Source of the DNA: Gemmatimonadota bacterium
GTDB lineage: Bacteria; JBHIER01; G020348925
Length of the DNA stretch: 64,000 nt
Assembly: GCA_020348925.1 (NCBI GenBank)
Contig: CP070758.1
Location: 4,386,548 to 4,450,547, forward strand
Direction: 5' to 3'
A program made the translations under genes and the position numbers. The notes beneath the pieces were generated by a model. The model did not search any database. It was not told the origin of the DNA and worked only from the letters and a program-made list of their open reading frames with translations. Positions 43,230-52,881 of the stretch are shown one piece after another (positions within the stretch are counted from its first letter, which is position 1; each line of letters begins with the position of its first letter).

Positions 43230-43787
43230 TTATTTGCCCAATAAAAATGTGATTCCTGCAAAGATTCCGAAATAGTCCGCTCCGTTTACGTGATATTTTG
43301 CCTCAGCGATGCCCTTCATGGTCGGTGAGAGTGGATATTCCAGGCCTCCTACAAAGTGTAACCCAAAATCAGTATCAGAGGCTGAATCATCGTAATTCTC
43401 GGTCTCCCACTTCGAACGACCGATTGTGAGTCCTAATCCCCCACCGGCATAAGGTTCGATTATTGATTTTGTCTTGAAAAAGTATTTGGCGGTAGCCCCT
43501 ATGATAATTTCCGTCCAATTCCACTCCGCCTTACCGTACAGCGGAGTTCCAGAATCGTAGGATTTTCTCCAATAATCAATCAAGGCGCTCAAGTGTATAT
43601 CTTTTGTGATCTGACCTAAATCCGCATGAACCCCAAGTCCGAAAGTGCTTTCAATGGGGTCCTCCGGCATGACAAGACCGATTTTTCCTCCGATGCTATA
43701 CAACCCGATATTGCTCCCCGCCATAACAGCAGATCCAAAAGACAGGCTCAGTAGAACAACAACCGTACAAAAGAACAATACTCGCAT
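43230..43787 (-). CDS. Small outer-membrane beta-barrel protein
   Basis: A 185-aa exported protein. A signal peptide (VVVLLSLSFGSAVMA) is followed by alternating amphipathic strands with a final HVNGADYFGIFAGITFLLG that ends in an alternating hydrophobic terminus, fitting an 8-stranded OmpX/OmpA-type barrel (GIYSIGGKIGL, AKYFFKTKSIIEPYAGGGLGL). GAGGAGGGG precedes the ATG. No catalytic motif. Probably a porin-like or stress-related surface protein. Confidence 0.78.
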   Translation of the reverse strand: MRVLFFCTVVVLLSLSFGSAVMAGSNIGLYSIGGKIGLVMPEDPIESTFGLGVHADLGQITKDIHLSALIDYWRKSYDSGTPLYGKAEWNWTEIIIGATAKYFFKTKSIIEPYAGGGLGLTIGRSKWETENYDDSASDTDFGLHFVGGLEYPLSPTMKGIAEAKYHVNGADYFGIFAGITFLLGK

Positions 43788-43994
43788 CGCCCCTCCTCGT
43801 GTTTAAACCATTGATGGTTATACAGGCAAATTGTAATAACACGTCATAAGTATAATTTGTCCTTGCAGTTCTGTCAAGGAAAAACTTTAAGACAGAAGGG
43901 GAAAGTGGATTCAACGGCCATGCTTCTCAATTTTAATACAGTGAGAGCGTTGTATCTTCGCTCCGCCTCCTCATGTGAATTTCAAGGATATACC

Positions 43995-44834
43995 TCACCA
44001 CAGGGTAAGTGATGCCTGATGCGTCAATCCCAGAACGGAATGTGAGGAGAAGGCGTAGTCCAAACGGTACCGACTGAAGTAGAATCCAATCCCAGTTGTG
44101 AAATCCGTAGGATTCGTCTGCAATCCGATTCGCAGAGCGAATACGTTTGAGAATCGATACTCCTGACCAGCGTGAAATTGAACTCCGGACCTTGATTCCG
44201 ACTGTACCTCAGCAGTGAGAATGAGTCTACCCGTGGAACTGCTCCGAAGCCCGATACTGATGAGATTCGGTATATGTTCATGGACTTTACCGATATGGGG
44301 ATTGGTCACATTTGTGATAAAAAATCCTCCGTACAATTGGCGCCCTAATTCGAGGAGGCAGCCCAGATCGATCCCGTATGCGAAAGTTGAACCGTATCGG
44401 TCGATTGTGAGATTGAAGATCTTAAGCGTTGCTCCTAAACAGAGTCCTCCTGAGAGTGTCCTGCTGTGACACAGACCGAAGGTATTTTCTCTGTAGACTT
44501 TTGTTCCGAATGTTTTCAGCCCTACCCCCCACCTGCCCCATGGGGTAGGTTGTGTATATCCCGCAGAGCCGAGAGTTAGTTCTTTTATTCCGAACGGACG
44601 AGAGACAAAGGTGCTGAACATTCGTCCCGAAACTTGCTCCAAACCTGCCGGATTCCAAAAAAGAGCTTCAGGATCATCAGCCAATGCAACATAAGCCCCG
44701 CCCATTCCTGCCGGACGTGCTCCAATCATCATATGTTCGAAAGCACTCCAGCCGCATGAGGTGCATGATACGGTGAGGGTCATGACCAAAAGCGAGCGAT
44801 AGGGCCCAAGGAAACCATGAATCATTAGCCTCAT
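43995..44834 (-). CDS. PorV/UPF0164-like outer-membrane protein
   Basis: About 279 aa from ATG 44834; a GTG at 44867 is an alternative with no ribosome site. A signal segment (SLLVMTLTVSCTSCGWS) leads to the hallmark GARPAGMGGAYVALADD and PEALFWNPAGL of the PorV/PorQ/UPF0164 group, followed by beta-strands to an aromatic end (LTHQASLTLW). PorV acts as a shuttle in type IX secretion; other members are FadL-like barrels of unknown role. With FlgD/T9SS-type C-terminal domains on two proteins in this window, a secretion link is possible but not shown. Confidence 0.8.
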   Translation of the reverse strand: MRLMIHGFLGPYRSLLVMTLTVSCTSCGWSAFEHMMIGARPAGMGGAYVALADDPEALFWNPAGLEQVSGRMFSTFVSRPFGIKELTLGSAGYTQPTPWGRWGVGLKTFGTKVYRENTFGLCHSRTLSGGLCLGATLKIFNLTIDRYGSTFAYGIDLGCLLELGRQLYGGFFITNVTNPHIGKVHEHIPNLISIGLRSSSTGRLILTAEVQSESRSGVQFHAGQEYRFSNVFALRIGLQTNPTDFTTGIGFYFSRYRLDYAFSSHSVLGLTHQASLTLW

Positions 44835-45024
44835 ACCTTTCCGCTCAGCCGATATGAAAATGCTCACAGTATTGCTATGAATCAGGAATTTTGGGGTAGG
44901 CTTTCACTCCAAGGAGTTAAACGGTCACTCCGGTAATTCCTGTCTCTAAAATTCTCAAGCCTTACTGTATACGTTTTCCTGATGAAAAAAGACGAAACGC
45001 CTAACAATTCAAAACAGTTCGATG

Positions 45025-45897
45025 CTATTGAGGAACCATTTCTCGGTGTTGTTCCTGCATCTCCTGAATTCTGTTCTGTAATGTCTTCTGTTGTCTCTCT
45101 AGAGTCAACAATTCTGGGTCCGGTTCAATCTTTTCGCTCTTTTTGCTCTCAATGTTCCTTCGAATTACACCGGCTTTTTCCTGAATTCGGATGGCAATGA
45201 TCCGAACTTTCGCCGGTTCTCCTCCAGTCCTCTGGAGGTCCAAGGCCAAGGCATCCAAGTCGGCAGCCCGCTGTTCCATTACGGCCTTTTTTACCGTCCA
45301 AATTTCTCTTTCGATCGATGATGATCCAACAGTCTGAGCCTCTGAGTGGATTTGAGTCCGAAGACCTTCGGCCTGATTCTTCAAATCAGTGGCAATGATG
45401 CGTATCTGTGTGGGCGTTTTAAAAACTTGACGCAATGTATTGCCTAAATTTTCAATTTCATTGGCGTGATTCTCCAACATTTGGAGTATTTGGACTCGAG
45501 TTTTTTTCCTCTGGCTCTCCTCTTTTTGTAACTCAACGATCCTTCCCTGAATCTCTTTCAATTTTTGCTGGAGATCCTTTATCGCCTGACTCAGTTCTTC
45601 GCGTCGACGCGTCCGACTTTCCGTTTGTCCCGCTTTAGGGGTACTAGACCCTTGCGCAGTCTGGGCCTGCTGAGGTTGCTCTTTCGTCGCCACGGGCGGT
45701 GGTGCTTTTGGCTCCTCTCTCGATTCTACAACAGGATTTGCTTCTGATTCTACAATTCCCACATACTCCTCGGATGTTTGAGAAACAGAAGAGAGTTTTT
45801 GTCTGCGACTCCACTCGCTTACGATCACAAAGGCGGCGATCACAACAGTAATTCCGATAATGATTACTACTGTGTGTCTCTTACAAAAATTAACCAT
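45025..45897 (-). CDS. Membrane-anchored coiled-coil protein
   Basis: Not recognised. A 290-aa protein with an N-terminal anchor helix (TVVIIIGITVVIAAFVIV), a Pro/Ala/Gln-rich spacer (about 60-95) and long helical heptad regions (ELSQAIKDLQQKLKEIQ, then REIWTVKKAVMEQRAADLDAL). GAGGG precedes the ATG. The topology suggests a periplasmic or cytoplasmic coiled coil tethered to the inner membrane, perhaps a structural scaffold. The two neighbouring genes on either side are separate transcription units by spacing. Confidence 0.7.
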   Translation of the reverse strand: MVNFCKRHTVVIIIGITVVIAAFVIVSEWSRRQKLSSVSQTSEEYVGIVESEANPVVESREEPKAPPPVATKEQPQQAQTAQGSSTPKAGQTESRTRRREELSQAIKDLQQKLKEIQGRIVELQKEESQRKKTRVQILQMLENHANEIENLGNTLRQVFKTPTQIRIIATDLKNQAEGLRTQIHSEAQTVGSSSIEREIWTVKKAVMEQRAADLDALALDLQRTGGEPAKVRIIAIRIQEKAGVIRRNIESKKSEKIEPDPELLTLERQQKTLQNRIQEMQEQHREMVPQ

Positions 45898-46104
45898 TCA
45901 GTTTAACCCTCTGTATAATCATGTTCCTGATTTCTACCATGATCCCAAAATTTCTTAGGACATCTTCAATCGTCTATAGTATAATACTTTCTTTGGAAAG
46001 AGTCAACTCAAAAGGGAATTGAAACCGGTGGTGGGGCATCAATATTTTATCCGCATCCCTTTTTTGTGGGAAGGAATTCGTTGTTCGACCCATTATCGTA
46101 ACCA

Positions 46105-47640
46105 CTAAGTGATAACCCTAAAAACATTTACATCGAATTTATCGGGATGGAGACACTTTAAGATCGTACGCACAAATGTCCCTGTTTCAGCCTCTCTCTC
46201 GCTCAAGTCCACAGTTTTCCCTTTTATTTCATTACCGCTTTTATCAGCGATCACTTTCACGATAGGTCTATCTAAAAAGGTCGGATTTCCATGGGTCTGC
46301 ACAACCACGGCCAATTCTCCACTGTCAAGAACAACGAATGATCCAATAGGGTATAATCCGACCGCATTGATGAACAGCTTCATCAAGACCGGGTCAAAAT
46401 CTTTTCCGCTTTTTTCTATCATTTCCAAAAGAACACAATCCGGCGTTTCCTTTTGAGATTGATCGGGTTGGGGTGTTGTTGCGACATCGAAATGATCGGC
46501 AATGGCGATAATTCTGCTGAAGAGATCGAGTTCCTTTCTCGGTGACAGGTTGGGATAGCCTGAGATGTCGAACTTCAAATGATGTTCCAAAATTGCCTTC
46601 ATCGCCCTCACAGGAAGTTCTCCGAGACTCTTCATCTCCATCAACATCTCGACACCGTACTGTGGGTGTTTCTCAGTCAGCTCTTTTCCCTCTTCTGAGG
46701 AGAGAGCGTCCTTTGAATCGAACTCCGTAGGATGAGGTATTTTTCCTAAATCATGGAAAAGAGCCGCTAAGCCCAATTCTCGAAGGGCGTTCTTTTCCAA
46801 TCCCACTTTCTGACCAAGGGCTACTGCCAAGATGCAGACATTGACCGAATGATTTAGAATATATTTATCGTAGTGCTTCATCGTTGTCAAACCGATTAAA
46901 TACGATTCGTCTTCCGCTATAAGATCAACAAGGGATTGGACAAGCCGCTTGACTCTTCTTATGCCAATTTTCTGTTCCGATTTGCCCTTAAACATAATTC
47001 CCTTGAGATTGTAAATGCATTCGAAAAAGGTCTTCTTCGCCTGGCGACGAATCCCCATGAGATGCTCTTCCGCCGATCGTTTCGACGCAGCGGAGAACTT
47101 ATGTATTGAGATCCGTTCGATATTCTCGGTTCTGAATTGATTTTGAAATTCTTCAAAGGTGATATTTTGGCGCTCCTCATGGGCTAAAAGTTGAAGAAAG
47201 CAACCGAGCTCCTCTTTTGTCAAACCATAATCGAAAAAAACCCCTTCAGTATTTCGTCTCTTCAGAGCGTCGATGATGAATTTCGTGTGCATGTAATTCT
47301 GAAACTCTGTTTTTATCTTGACCCGGTTGAAGAATAGGCAGTGCATGTAAACTTCAAGGGAGACAACATCCTCATTTTGAAAGAGTGACGCGAAGGTGGT
47401 CATTAATTTATCGATCTGTTTTTGAAATCCATCGTTGTCGGAATCATACAACTTTCTCGCCTTGATTGCCGTATGAAGCTGATTAATGAGAAGGTTCCCC
47501 TCTCTCAAATGTGCCTTTTCATCGAAATCAAGCAGGTCCAAATGTAAACCTCCTGCTTCGTACTGTTTCTGGTCGGTTTTTGCTATCATCGGATACTCCA
47601 TCTCTCCTGGCGATATTGTGGGTGCGGTCTTCTCTTTCAT
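46105..47640 (-). CDS. HD-GYP domain cyclic-di-GMP phosphodiesterase-like protein
   Basis: A 511-aa soluble protein. Residues about 45-180 form a helical-beta module that is shared with the adjacent HEAT protein. An HD-GYP domain follows (about 255-430) with FHDLGKIPHP, EKHPQYGVEML, and LEHHLKFDISGYP, which holds the conserved HH and GYP. A C-terminal beta-domain (PIGSFVVLDSGELAVVVQ) is typical of this group. HD-GYP enzymes hydrolyse cyclic-di-GMP. ATG 47640 is 2 bp after the HEAT-gene stop, so translation is coupled. No GGDEF enzyme lies in the window. Confidence 0.9.
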   Translation of the reverse strand: MKEKTAPTISPGEMEYPMIAKTDQKQYEAGGLHLDLLDFDEKAHLREGNLLINQLHTAIKARKLYDSDNDGFQKQIDKLMTTFASLFQNEDVVSLEVYMHCLFFNRVKIKTEFQNYMHTKFIIDALKRRNTEGVFFDYGLTKEELGCFLQLLAHEERQNITFEEFQNQFRTENIERISIHKFSAASKRSAEEHLMGIRRQAKKTFFECIYNLKGIMFKGKSEQKIGIRRVKRLVQSLVDLIAEDESYLIGLTTMKHYDKYILNHSVNVCILAVALGQKVGLEKNALRELGLAALFHDLGKIPHPTEFDSKDALSSEEGKELTEKHPQYGVEMLMEMKSLGELPVRAMKAILEHHLKFDISGYPNLSPRKELDLFSRIIAIADHFDVATTPQPDQSQKETPDCVLLEMIEKSGKDFDPVLMKLFINAVGLYPIGSFVVLDSGELAVVVQTHGNPTFLDRPIVKVIADKSGNEIKGKTVDLSEREAETGTFVRTILKCLHPDKFDVNVFRVIT

Positions 47641-47642
47641 GA

Positions 47643-49391
47643 TTATTGCTGAGCTTCCTGAAGTGCGGTCATACAGGCACTTTTTATCAGATACGAAGAA
47701 TCATGGCTGTATTTATTCAAAAGGTGATAGGTTATATCAGAATAGTGTGGACCAAGGGCCAAAGCTGCACATATACGAGTTTCACTATGTCTTTTTCGAT
47801 GGATAACGAACTTTTTCTTCATAAACGCCTCCAGAATTTGAACGCATTGTTGGGAACCGACGCTCCCCAGTATCGATAACAACGCTTTTTTCTCTCTGAA
47901 GCGCCTGGCATGGAACGTTTTTCTTCGGATGACATCTAAAAGGGGTTCAATATTATGGCCGTCACTAATGGACTCAAGGCTTTCGGCAGCCAACGCGCGA
48001 ACCTCATGATCTTTATCCGTCAAGAAATCTATTAACACTTTTTGAGCCTTTTCATTTGCGATATGCTTCAAGGCCAGAATTGTTTCTTCCCTGACTCCCT
48101 TGAGATTGTGCTTTCTAAACGTTTGGAGAAGCTCAGGTCCATTTTCATCCCCTGTTTTCCCCAAAACAGATACAAGTTGTCTGGCCACCGTCTCCGAGGC
48201 ATTCTCAATGGGCCGAATCAAACGCGGTGCCTGTTCTCGTGCCAACGTCTCAAGCCCTTGACAGATCGTCGCTCGTATTTTCGAAGATTTGATCTCCTCA
48301 AGAAGGAAACATATCGAGCCGATCGCCGTGGGACGAAGTTCGGCAACGAACGTACAGAGATCATGGGATTCACAGGGAAGTTGAGCCTTCAAACCAAACC
48401 GGAATAAATTCATTTTCTCCCCCTCTGAGAACCCTCGTAACAAGACTTCAGCAAACCGAGCTTTCGATGGAAAACTCCTTTCATGTTCCTCTGAAAATTT
48501 CGAAAGCTGCTTTATGATGACGTTCAAGGGAGCATAAACACACTTGGTTAACAACTCATCAGAATACTCCTCCATGAGCTTAAATACCGGCATATATCGA
48601 TCTTCATCATCTTCGAGGCGCAACACATCGAAAATAATAGCCACGAGTTCCTCCTCGGCATTGAAGCATTTACCGTGTTTCAATACTCCAAGAAGATCTT
48701 CGATTTCTTCGTCTTTAAATGCTTTCAATCGAGACAGAATCATGGAATTGAGTCTTTGCTCCTTCAAATCAAAATCCGAAAGGCATTCTTCAATCCCTGA
48801 TCGCCTCTCAAGAACAGCATCCGTTTCGTCCTGAGAATCAAACACAGATTTTTGAGAATCGAAATCGGAGAGAGCATGTTCAACACTTTCAATCTCTTGG
48901 TCTGGGATTTCATCGATAGCATAATAATGGATGTGGTCAAAATCTCTTGCCCAGAAAAGGCTCACAATATCTCTCTCCGTTTGAGGCAAACCGGCATTGA
49001 TTTTTAAGGCCTCGAGAAAGCCTCTGATCTCCTGGTAGGTGAGTCCCTTTTCAAACCTGATTTCGCGGATGCCGTCATTGAAGAGCATAAAAATGAGACT
49101 GCTCCGCTTATCTTCCTCTCGATAGATAGATTCGCCTTGAAAGACTATTTCAGATTCGGTCAACCGAATATCCAGTTGATCGTAGACCTCGAAAAACTCG
49201 TCAAACGTTTTATTGAGATTGAGAAGGGTGTTCTGAAAAAGAGGGTGGTCCGGTGTATACGTCCTCATGGCAGAAAAGGCTTTGTACAACAGAAAAATAA
49301 GTACTTCGACACTTAACTCAACAGCCCCTACCTGTTTTTTCACCTTAAGCTGAGACGCCGGCACTGGCTTTTCCGCAACAATGTTGCTCAT
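47643..49391 (-). CDS. HEAT-repeat protein sharing an N-terminal module with the HD-GYP neighbour
   Basis: A 582-aa protein. Residues about 25-135 make a module with the pattern TYTPDHPLFQNTLLNLNKTF, then LTESEIVFQGESIY and DGIREIRFEKGLTYQEIRGFLEAL, similar to the N-terminal part of the HD-GYP protein downstream. An acidic middle follows, then HEAT repeats from about 385 (LLQTFRKHNLKGVREETILAL, DKDHEVRALAAESLESI). No enzyme motif. It probably binds a partner and relays or localises the HD-GYP protein. The first gene of a two-gene operon. Confidence 0.8.
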   Translation of the reverse strand: MSNIVAEKPVPASQLKVKKQVGAVELSVEVLIFLLYKAFSAMRTYTPDHPLFQNTLLNLNKTFDEFFEVYDQLDIRLTESEIVFQGESIYREEDKRSSLIFMLFNDGIREIRFEKGLTYQEIRGFLEALKINAGLPQTERDIVSLFWARDFDHIHYYAIDEIPDQEIESVEHALSDFDSQKSVFDSQDETDAVLERRSGIEECLSDFDLKEQRLNSMILSRLKAFKDEEIEDLLGVLKHGKCFNAEEELVAIIFDVLRLEDDEDRYMPVFKLMEEYSDELLTKCVYAPLNVIIKQLSKFSEEHERSFPSKARFAEVLLRGFSEGEKMNLFRFGLKAQLPCESHDLCTFVAELRPTAIGSICFLLEEIKSSKIRATICQGLETLAREQAPRLIRPIENASETVARQLVSVLGKTGDENGPELLQTFRKHNLKGVREETILALKHIANEKAQKVLIDFLTDKDHEVRALAAESLESISDGHNIEPLLDVIRRKTFHARRFREKKALLSILGSVGSQQCVQILEAFMKKKFVIHRKRHSETRICAALALGPHYSDITYHLLNKYSHDSSYLIKSACMTALQEAQQ

Positions 49392-49972
49392 GGAATGAAG
49401 CCCTTTCTCATAGCTCGATATTCTCCCTACAATAAGGACAAGGGCATGAATTATCCCTTCTCCCTCATCAGACTCACACTAGGATTCCCCACTGAGAGAG
49501 TATTTTTGTACAACGTCCAAACGAATACTATCGTACTCTTTCTATTCAATTTGCAATCTTCGTGCCAAAGGGTGAAAGATCTTGTAAGTATTCTCCAAGT
49601 ATCTCATCGATGCATTCTTATTGTCTTTTTATTAGAAAAGACCGAATGTTTCTTGTCTCCTGTATGTTCGAACATGGCCGTTATGCAACTGATTTTATAT
49701 TGAAATCAAAATATAACTTCTTGATTAGTAAAATATTAGTAGTGTGTACCTTTTTTTTACATCAAAAAGATGGCGGGGATTGTTTAACATTCGGGCTTGA
49801 CATACGTGAGAGTAAAATTTCTTTTTTGTTATACAAGAGGGTTTGCAATTGAAATTCTTGTTGGAGAATGTTGAACACATTGTTCTGAAAAATGGGGGAT
49901 ATAACCCATGCAGAGCGTGATATAGTCTTTCGGGGGAATTGGAGCCTGGTACTGTTCTATGTGTCGGATAGT
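49392..49972. other. 581-bp AT-rich intergenic region, no gene supported
   Basis: Frames here are short, low in information and without ribosome sites. TTGACA occurs at 49796-49801 but lacks a -10 at the right distance. The region separates the HEAT/HD-GYP operon start from the 3' end of the VTT gene, so it should contain the promoter of the former on the - strand. Confidence 0.5.
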
Positions 49973-50560
49973 TTATTCGTTGAGATCGAGCGTTTTTCTA
50001 CGTGCCCTAAGTTTTTCGACGATTTTCCTGCGGAGAATACCGGCGTAACTCACTATTCGATTGTAATTCTTTACGACGGAGATGGCAAGAAGAACGACAA
50101 AGGCCCCGACTAGTATCCAGGTTGGTACGGGGACCAAAGCCCCAAAGGCCGCCAAAAGGTAGTATCTTGAACCTCTGCCCACAAAGATCGCCACGACGTA
50201 CTTCAGTTTACTATAATTCGTCGTAATGGCCATAAAGCGGAAGGGATCGAAGGGAATGGGAGTGAAAGCGGCCGTGATCATACTGACGAAGGCGACCTTG
50301 TTGAAAAATTTTCTGAAACTTTGAAATGTCTTCGTCTCTTTAATACGAGCGACCTTCTTATATTTGAGAAGCTGGGAGAAAACGATATAGTCGATAAGCC
50401 CCGCCACGCATGAACCAGCGGCCCCTATGAGAGCCACGATCCACGATGGATAATTTTGACCCATGTAAATGACGGTGGGTGGGGTGGGAAGAGGAAAAAA
50501 CGTGCAGGCCACCATCATATAGAAGAAGTAATAGAGCAAACCGTGTTCAGTCAGGTCCAT
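49973..50560 (-). CDS. VTT-domain (DedA/YqaA-like) membrane protein
   Basis: A 195-aa protein with about five hydrophobic segments. FFPLPTPPTVIYMGQNYP near the start, AFTPIPFDPFRFMA in the centre and the re-entrant loop FVGRGSRYYLLAAFGA match the YqaA branch of the VTT/DedA family. These proteins are linked to phospholipid or polyprenyl-carrier flipping across the inner membrane. AGGGA lies upstream of the ATG. It is separated by about 60 bp from the DUF362 gene and could be the last gene of a PAP2-DUF362-VTT run, all on the - strand. Confidence 0.82.
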   Translation of the reverse strand: MDLTEHGLLYYFFYMMVACTFFPLPTPPTVIYMGQNYPSWIVALIGAAGSCVAGLIDYIVFSQLLKYKKVARIKETKTFQSFRKFFNKVAFVSMITAAFTPIPFDPFRFMAITTNYSKLKYVVAIFVGRGSRYYLLAAFGALVPVPTWILVGAFVVLLAISVVKNYNRIVSYAGILRRKIVEKLRARRKTLDLNE

Positions 50561-50618
50561 TCTCTATTTTTTCCCTGAGGTACTTATCGCGCTCCCCGTG
50601 ATTTTTATCGAGGTATGT

Positions 50619-51782
50619 TTATGCCGAAAAGAGCTTCAATATTGTCGCCGGCTTCCTCGAAGGACGCAGAGCCTTGACCGGACAATGCTGGACGCAGCGC
50701 AGACACTTGGTGCACCGTGTATAATCGAACCTGGGATAACTGTCAATGGTAACAGCACCTGTTGGACACGTCTCCACACACAGCCCACAAATATCACAGA
50801 GGTTTTTTGTGAGTTGAGGCTTCGTGACATAGATATCGGAGACACTCTTGAGAAAACCTCTGATGTCATAGTTGAACCGATTGAGGAGAAACGTTCCCAA
50901 CCGGTACTGGTTAGCCGCCCAGACCTCAATCACCTTCGAACCAAAAGAGCGTTTGAAGGCTCTGACAACGCTTTCCAGCTCTTCGCCCAGGATTTCTATC
51001 TCGTTGAGATCGTGAATCCCCAATCCCTGTTCGCCCGCCAGTTCCAGGTGTTTTACCTCCTGAGGTTGAAATCCCATGACATAGGACCCGACCGTGTCCA
51101 CTGCCACGACATCTTCGCCGGCCAGGATGAGATTCATCTCCACCGGACTCCCGATGGTTGGCCCGAAGCCCTCCATGCCGACGACACCATCGACGATAAC
51201 AAAGCCCGGCTTGGCAATGCGATTGAGATCAACAAGCGCTTGATGAAGTCCGCTCATATGCATTTTCCACTTCTCTCGCTGAGGCAGAACTCCCATCATG
51301 TTCTTCATTCCAATAGTAGTCGAAGTCGTCATGTGCGTCTTCAGCAACGGCAGACCTATGATGAGATCAGCTTCGAGGACCGTTCGGGCCACTCCCACCT
51401 CTTTGAGCGCTATGGCGTCATCGTTCTTGATGGTGACAATTTCATCCTGATCGAGATCCATTACAGTGACATCTCCCAAAGCTTCCCGCAAACCCAGGGT
51501 GCGATAGATGTATTCCGTATCGTATTGATTGCCAGAGGCTTCAGCCACCGTCGGAACACCTCCAGCCTCTTTGACCAAAGCCACTGTGGCCTTTATCACT
51601 TCGATATTGGTCGTCGTGCCCACATGCGAGGGTTCCTCACGAATAAAGTTGGGTTTGATGAGCACCTTGTCACCCTGAGAGATACGCGGTGCGAGTCCGC
51701 CCACAAGGTCGACCGCTTTCCGAACGGTTTCGTTAATGTCCTTTTCGATTCTTACAATTGAAACCGATGTTTTCTTACTCAT
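50619..51782 (-). CDS. DUF362 domain protein with two 4Fe-4S clusters
   Basis: A 387-aa protein. ATG 51782 follows GGAGGTGA, which decides the start over an ATG at 51797. Residues 1-270 are a DUF362 fold (GDKVLIKPNFIREEP, LPLLKTHMTTSTTIGMKNMMG), and the C-terminus is a bacterial ferredoxin with CDICGLCVETCPTGAV and CTKCLRCVQHCPVKAL, eight cysteines for two clusters. It should be a cytoplasmic electron-transfer protein; its reaction is unknown. It lies 26 bp downstream of the PAP2 gene. The long + strand frame across it is a shadow. Confidence 0.9.
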   Translation of the reverse strand: MSKKTSVSIVRIEKDINETVRKAVDLVGGLAPRISQGDKVLIKPNFIREEPSHVGTTTNIEVIKATVALVKEAGGVPTVAEASGNQYDTEYIYRTLGLREALGDVTVMDLDQDEIVTIKNDDAIALKEVGVARTVLEADLIIGLPLLKTHMTTSTTIGMKNMMGVLPQREKWKMHMSGLHQALVDLNRIAKPGFVIVDGVVGMEGFGPTIGSPVEMNLILAGEDVVAVDTVGSYVMGFQPQEVKHLELAGEQGLGIHDLNEIEILGEELESVVRAFKRSFGSKVIEVWAANQYRLGTFLLNRFNYDIRGFLKSVSDIYVTKPQLTKNLCDICGLCVETCPTGAVTIDSYPRFDYTRCTKCLRCVQHCPVKALRPSRKPATILKLFSA

Positions 51783-51808
51783 TTCACCTCCACACATTCA
51801 ATCTGTAT

Positions 51809-52702
51809 TTAGATCTGAAAAGCTGCTCTCCTCTCCCACCACTGCTCAATCCTCGCACCTAAAAAGGCACAGGCAACACCGATGGCAATTCCGGCTATCA
51901 CATCGGCCACGTAATGGTACCGACCATACACGGTCGAGACGGACATACACAGAAAAATCGGAAGAAGCGTGTAGAAAAGGTTTCGATACTCTGTGAATGT
52001 GCCCGTAAGTACAGCGAACGCCACCGTAATGTGGGAACTTGGGAATGCCCCACCAGGTATGGTGCCGTGTTGTTCGATCAGATTGGCGAGGTGATGAAAA
52101 AACCCTCCTTCTAAGGGAACGGTTTGAAGATGCTTGAGCGTTACCCACGGTCCCTCAGCCGGGAAAAGAATAAACCCGGCGAACGACAAATAAAAAGCGA
52201 AACCGGCTTTGAATAATAGACTTCGAAACAAACTCCTTTTTTTCGCAACAAAATAAACATACGCTCCGACCACGTAAAAAATAAAGTAATACGAAACGAA
52301 AGAGAGCTGCATAAACTCCGTCAGCCACGGATGAACCGTCTGCTCCAATAAAACCGTAGGGTGTGTCCCAAAGAGCCACTGATCGAAGGCAATGAAGGCA
52401 CCATTGACCCAATCGTGACCGAGGATGCGGATGAGGCCCCCCATCTCCTCAAACATGGGAACGAAGAGGAAGAGCATGTACCAATCCCGGATGCCTGAGA
52501 GTATGCTCCATCCCGTTCTTCGTGTCGACCAAACCAAAAAGACCACCCCGCCAATCGTCACCAAGTGAGCCAGAATATAAAAGATCCAACCCTCCACCCT
52601 CTGGTGGAAAATAAGGATAAGGATACTCAAAACAAAAAGATAACAAATGGTGAGGGCTTCCAAAGGACGGACTGCCCTCCACCGAGACCAGAGACTAATC
52701 AT
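51809..52702 (-). CDS. PAP2-superfamily membrane phosphatase
   Basis: A 297-aa membrane protein of six or more helices. The PAP2 catalytic motifs are GGAFPSSHITVA and VYGRYHYVADVIAG, giving the nucleophilic and acid His residues; the first basic motif is poorly visible. The group is close to Aur1/Ipt1-like inositol-phosphotransferase members. GGAGG precedes the ATG. It probably removes phosphate from a lipid or isoprenoid carrier at the outer face of the inner membrane; together with the VTT gene this suggests lipid-carrier recycling, an inference from gene content. Confidence 0.87.
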   Translation of the reverse strand: MISLWSRWRAVRPLEALTICYLFVLSILILIFHQRVEGWIFYILAHLVTIGGVVFLVWSTRRTGWSILSGIRDWYMLFLFVPMFEEMGGLIRILGHDWVNGAFIAFDQWLFGTHPTVLLEQTVHPWLTEFMQLSFVSYYFIFYVVGAYVYFVAKKRSLFRSLLFKAGFAFYLSFAGFILFPAEGPWVTLKHLQTVPLEGGFFHHLANLIEQHGTIPGGAFPSSHITVAFAVLTGTFTEYRNLFYTLLPIFLCMSVSTVYGRYHYVADVIAGIAIGVACAFLGARIEQWWERRAAFQI

Positions 52703-52846
52703 AGACCTCCCAAGAAAGTGGTTTAAAAAGTCTTTTTAAGCTAAACGTTTCCCCATCTCATGTCAACATGTTTATCATGTTTCTGCGACCGCATACTCAT
52801 TTTCACTCAATGATACGAGTCCGAGAACGTCATGAGAAATTATGTG

Positions 52847-52875
52847 TTGACATTGAATGATTCGATATGTATACT
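52847..52875 (+). promoter_or_regulatory. Consensus sigma-70 promoter
   Basis: TTGACA (52847-52852) and TATACT (52870-52875) with a 17-bp spacer. Transcription should start near 52882, some 356 bp before the next start codon, leaving a long leader. Confidence 0.75.
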
Positions 52876-52881
52876 AATTTC

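Noticed and set aside
50598-51761. 387-aa + strand frame opposite the DUF362 gene
   Set aside because: The - strand frame has ferredoxin cysteines and a clear ribosome site; the + strand frame has no recognisable pattern.
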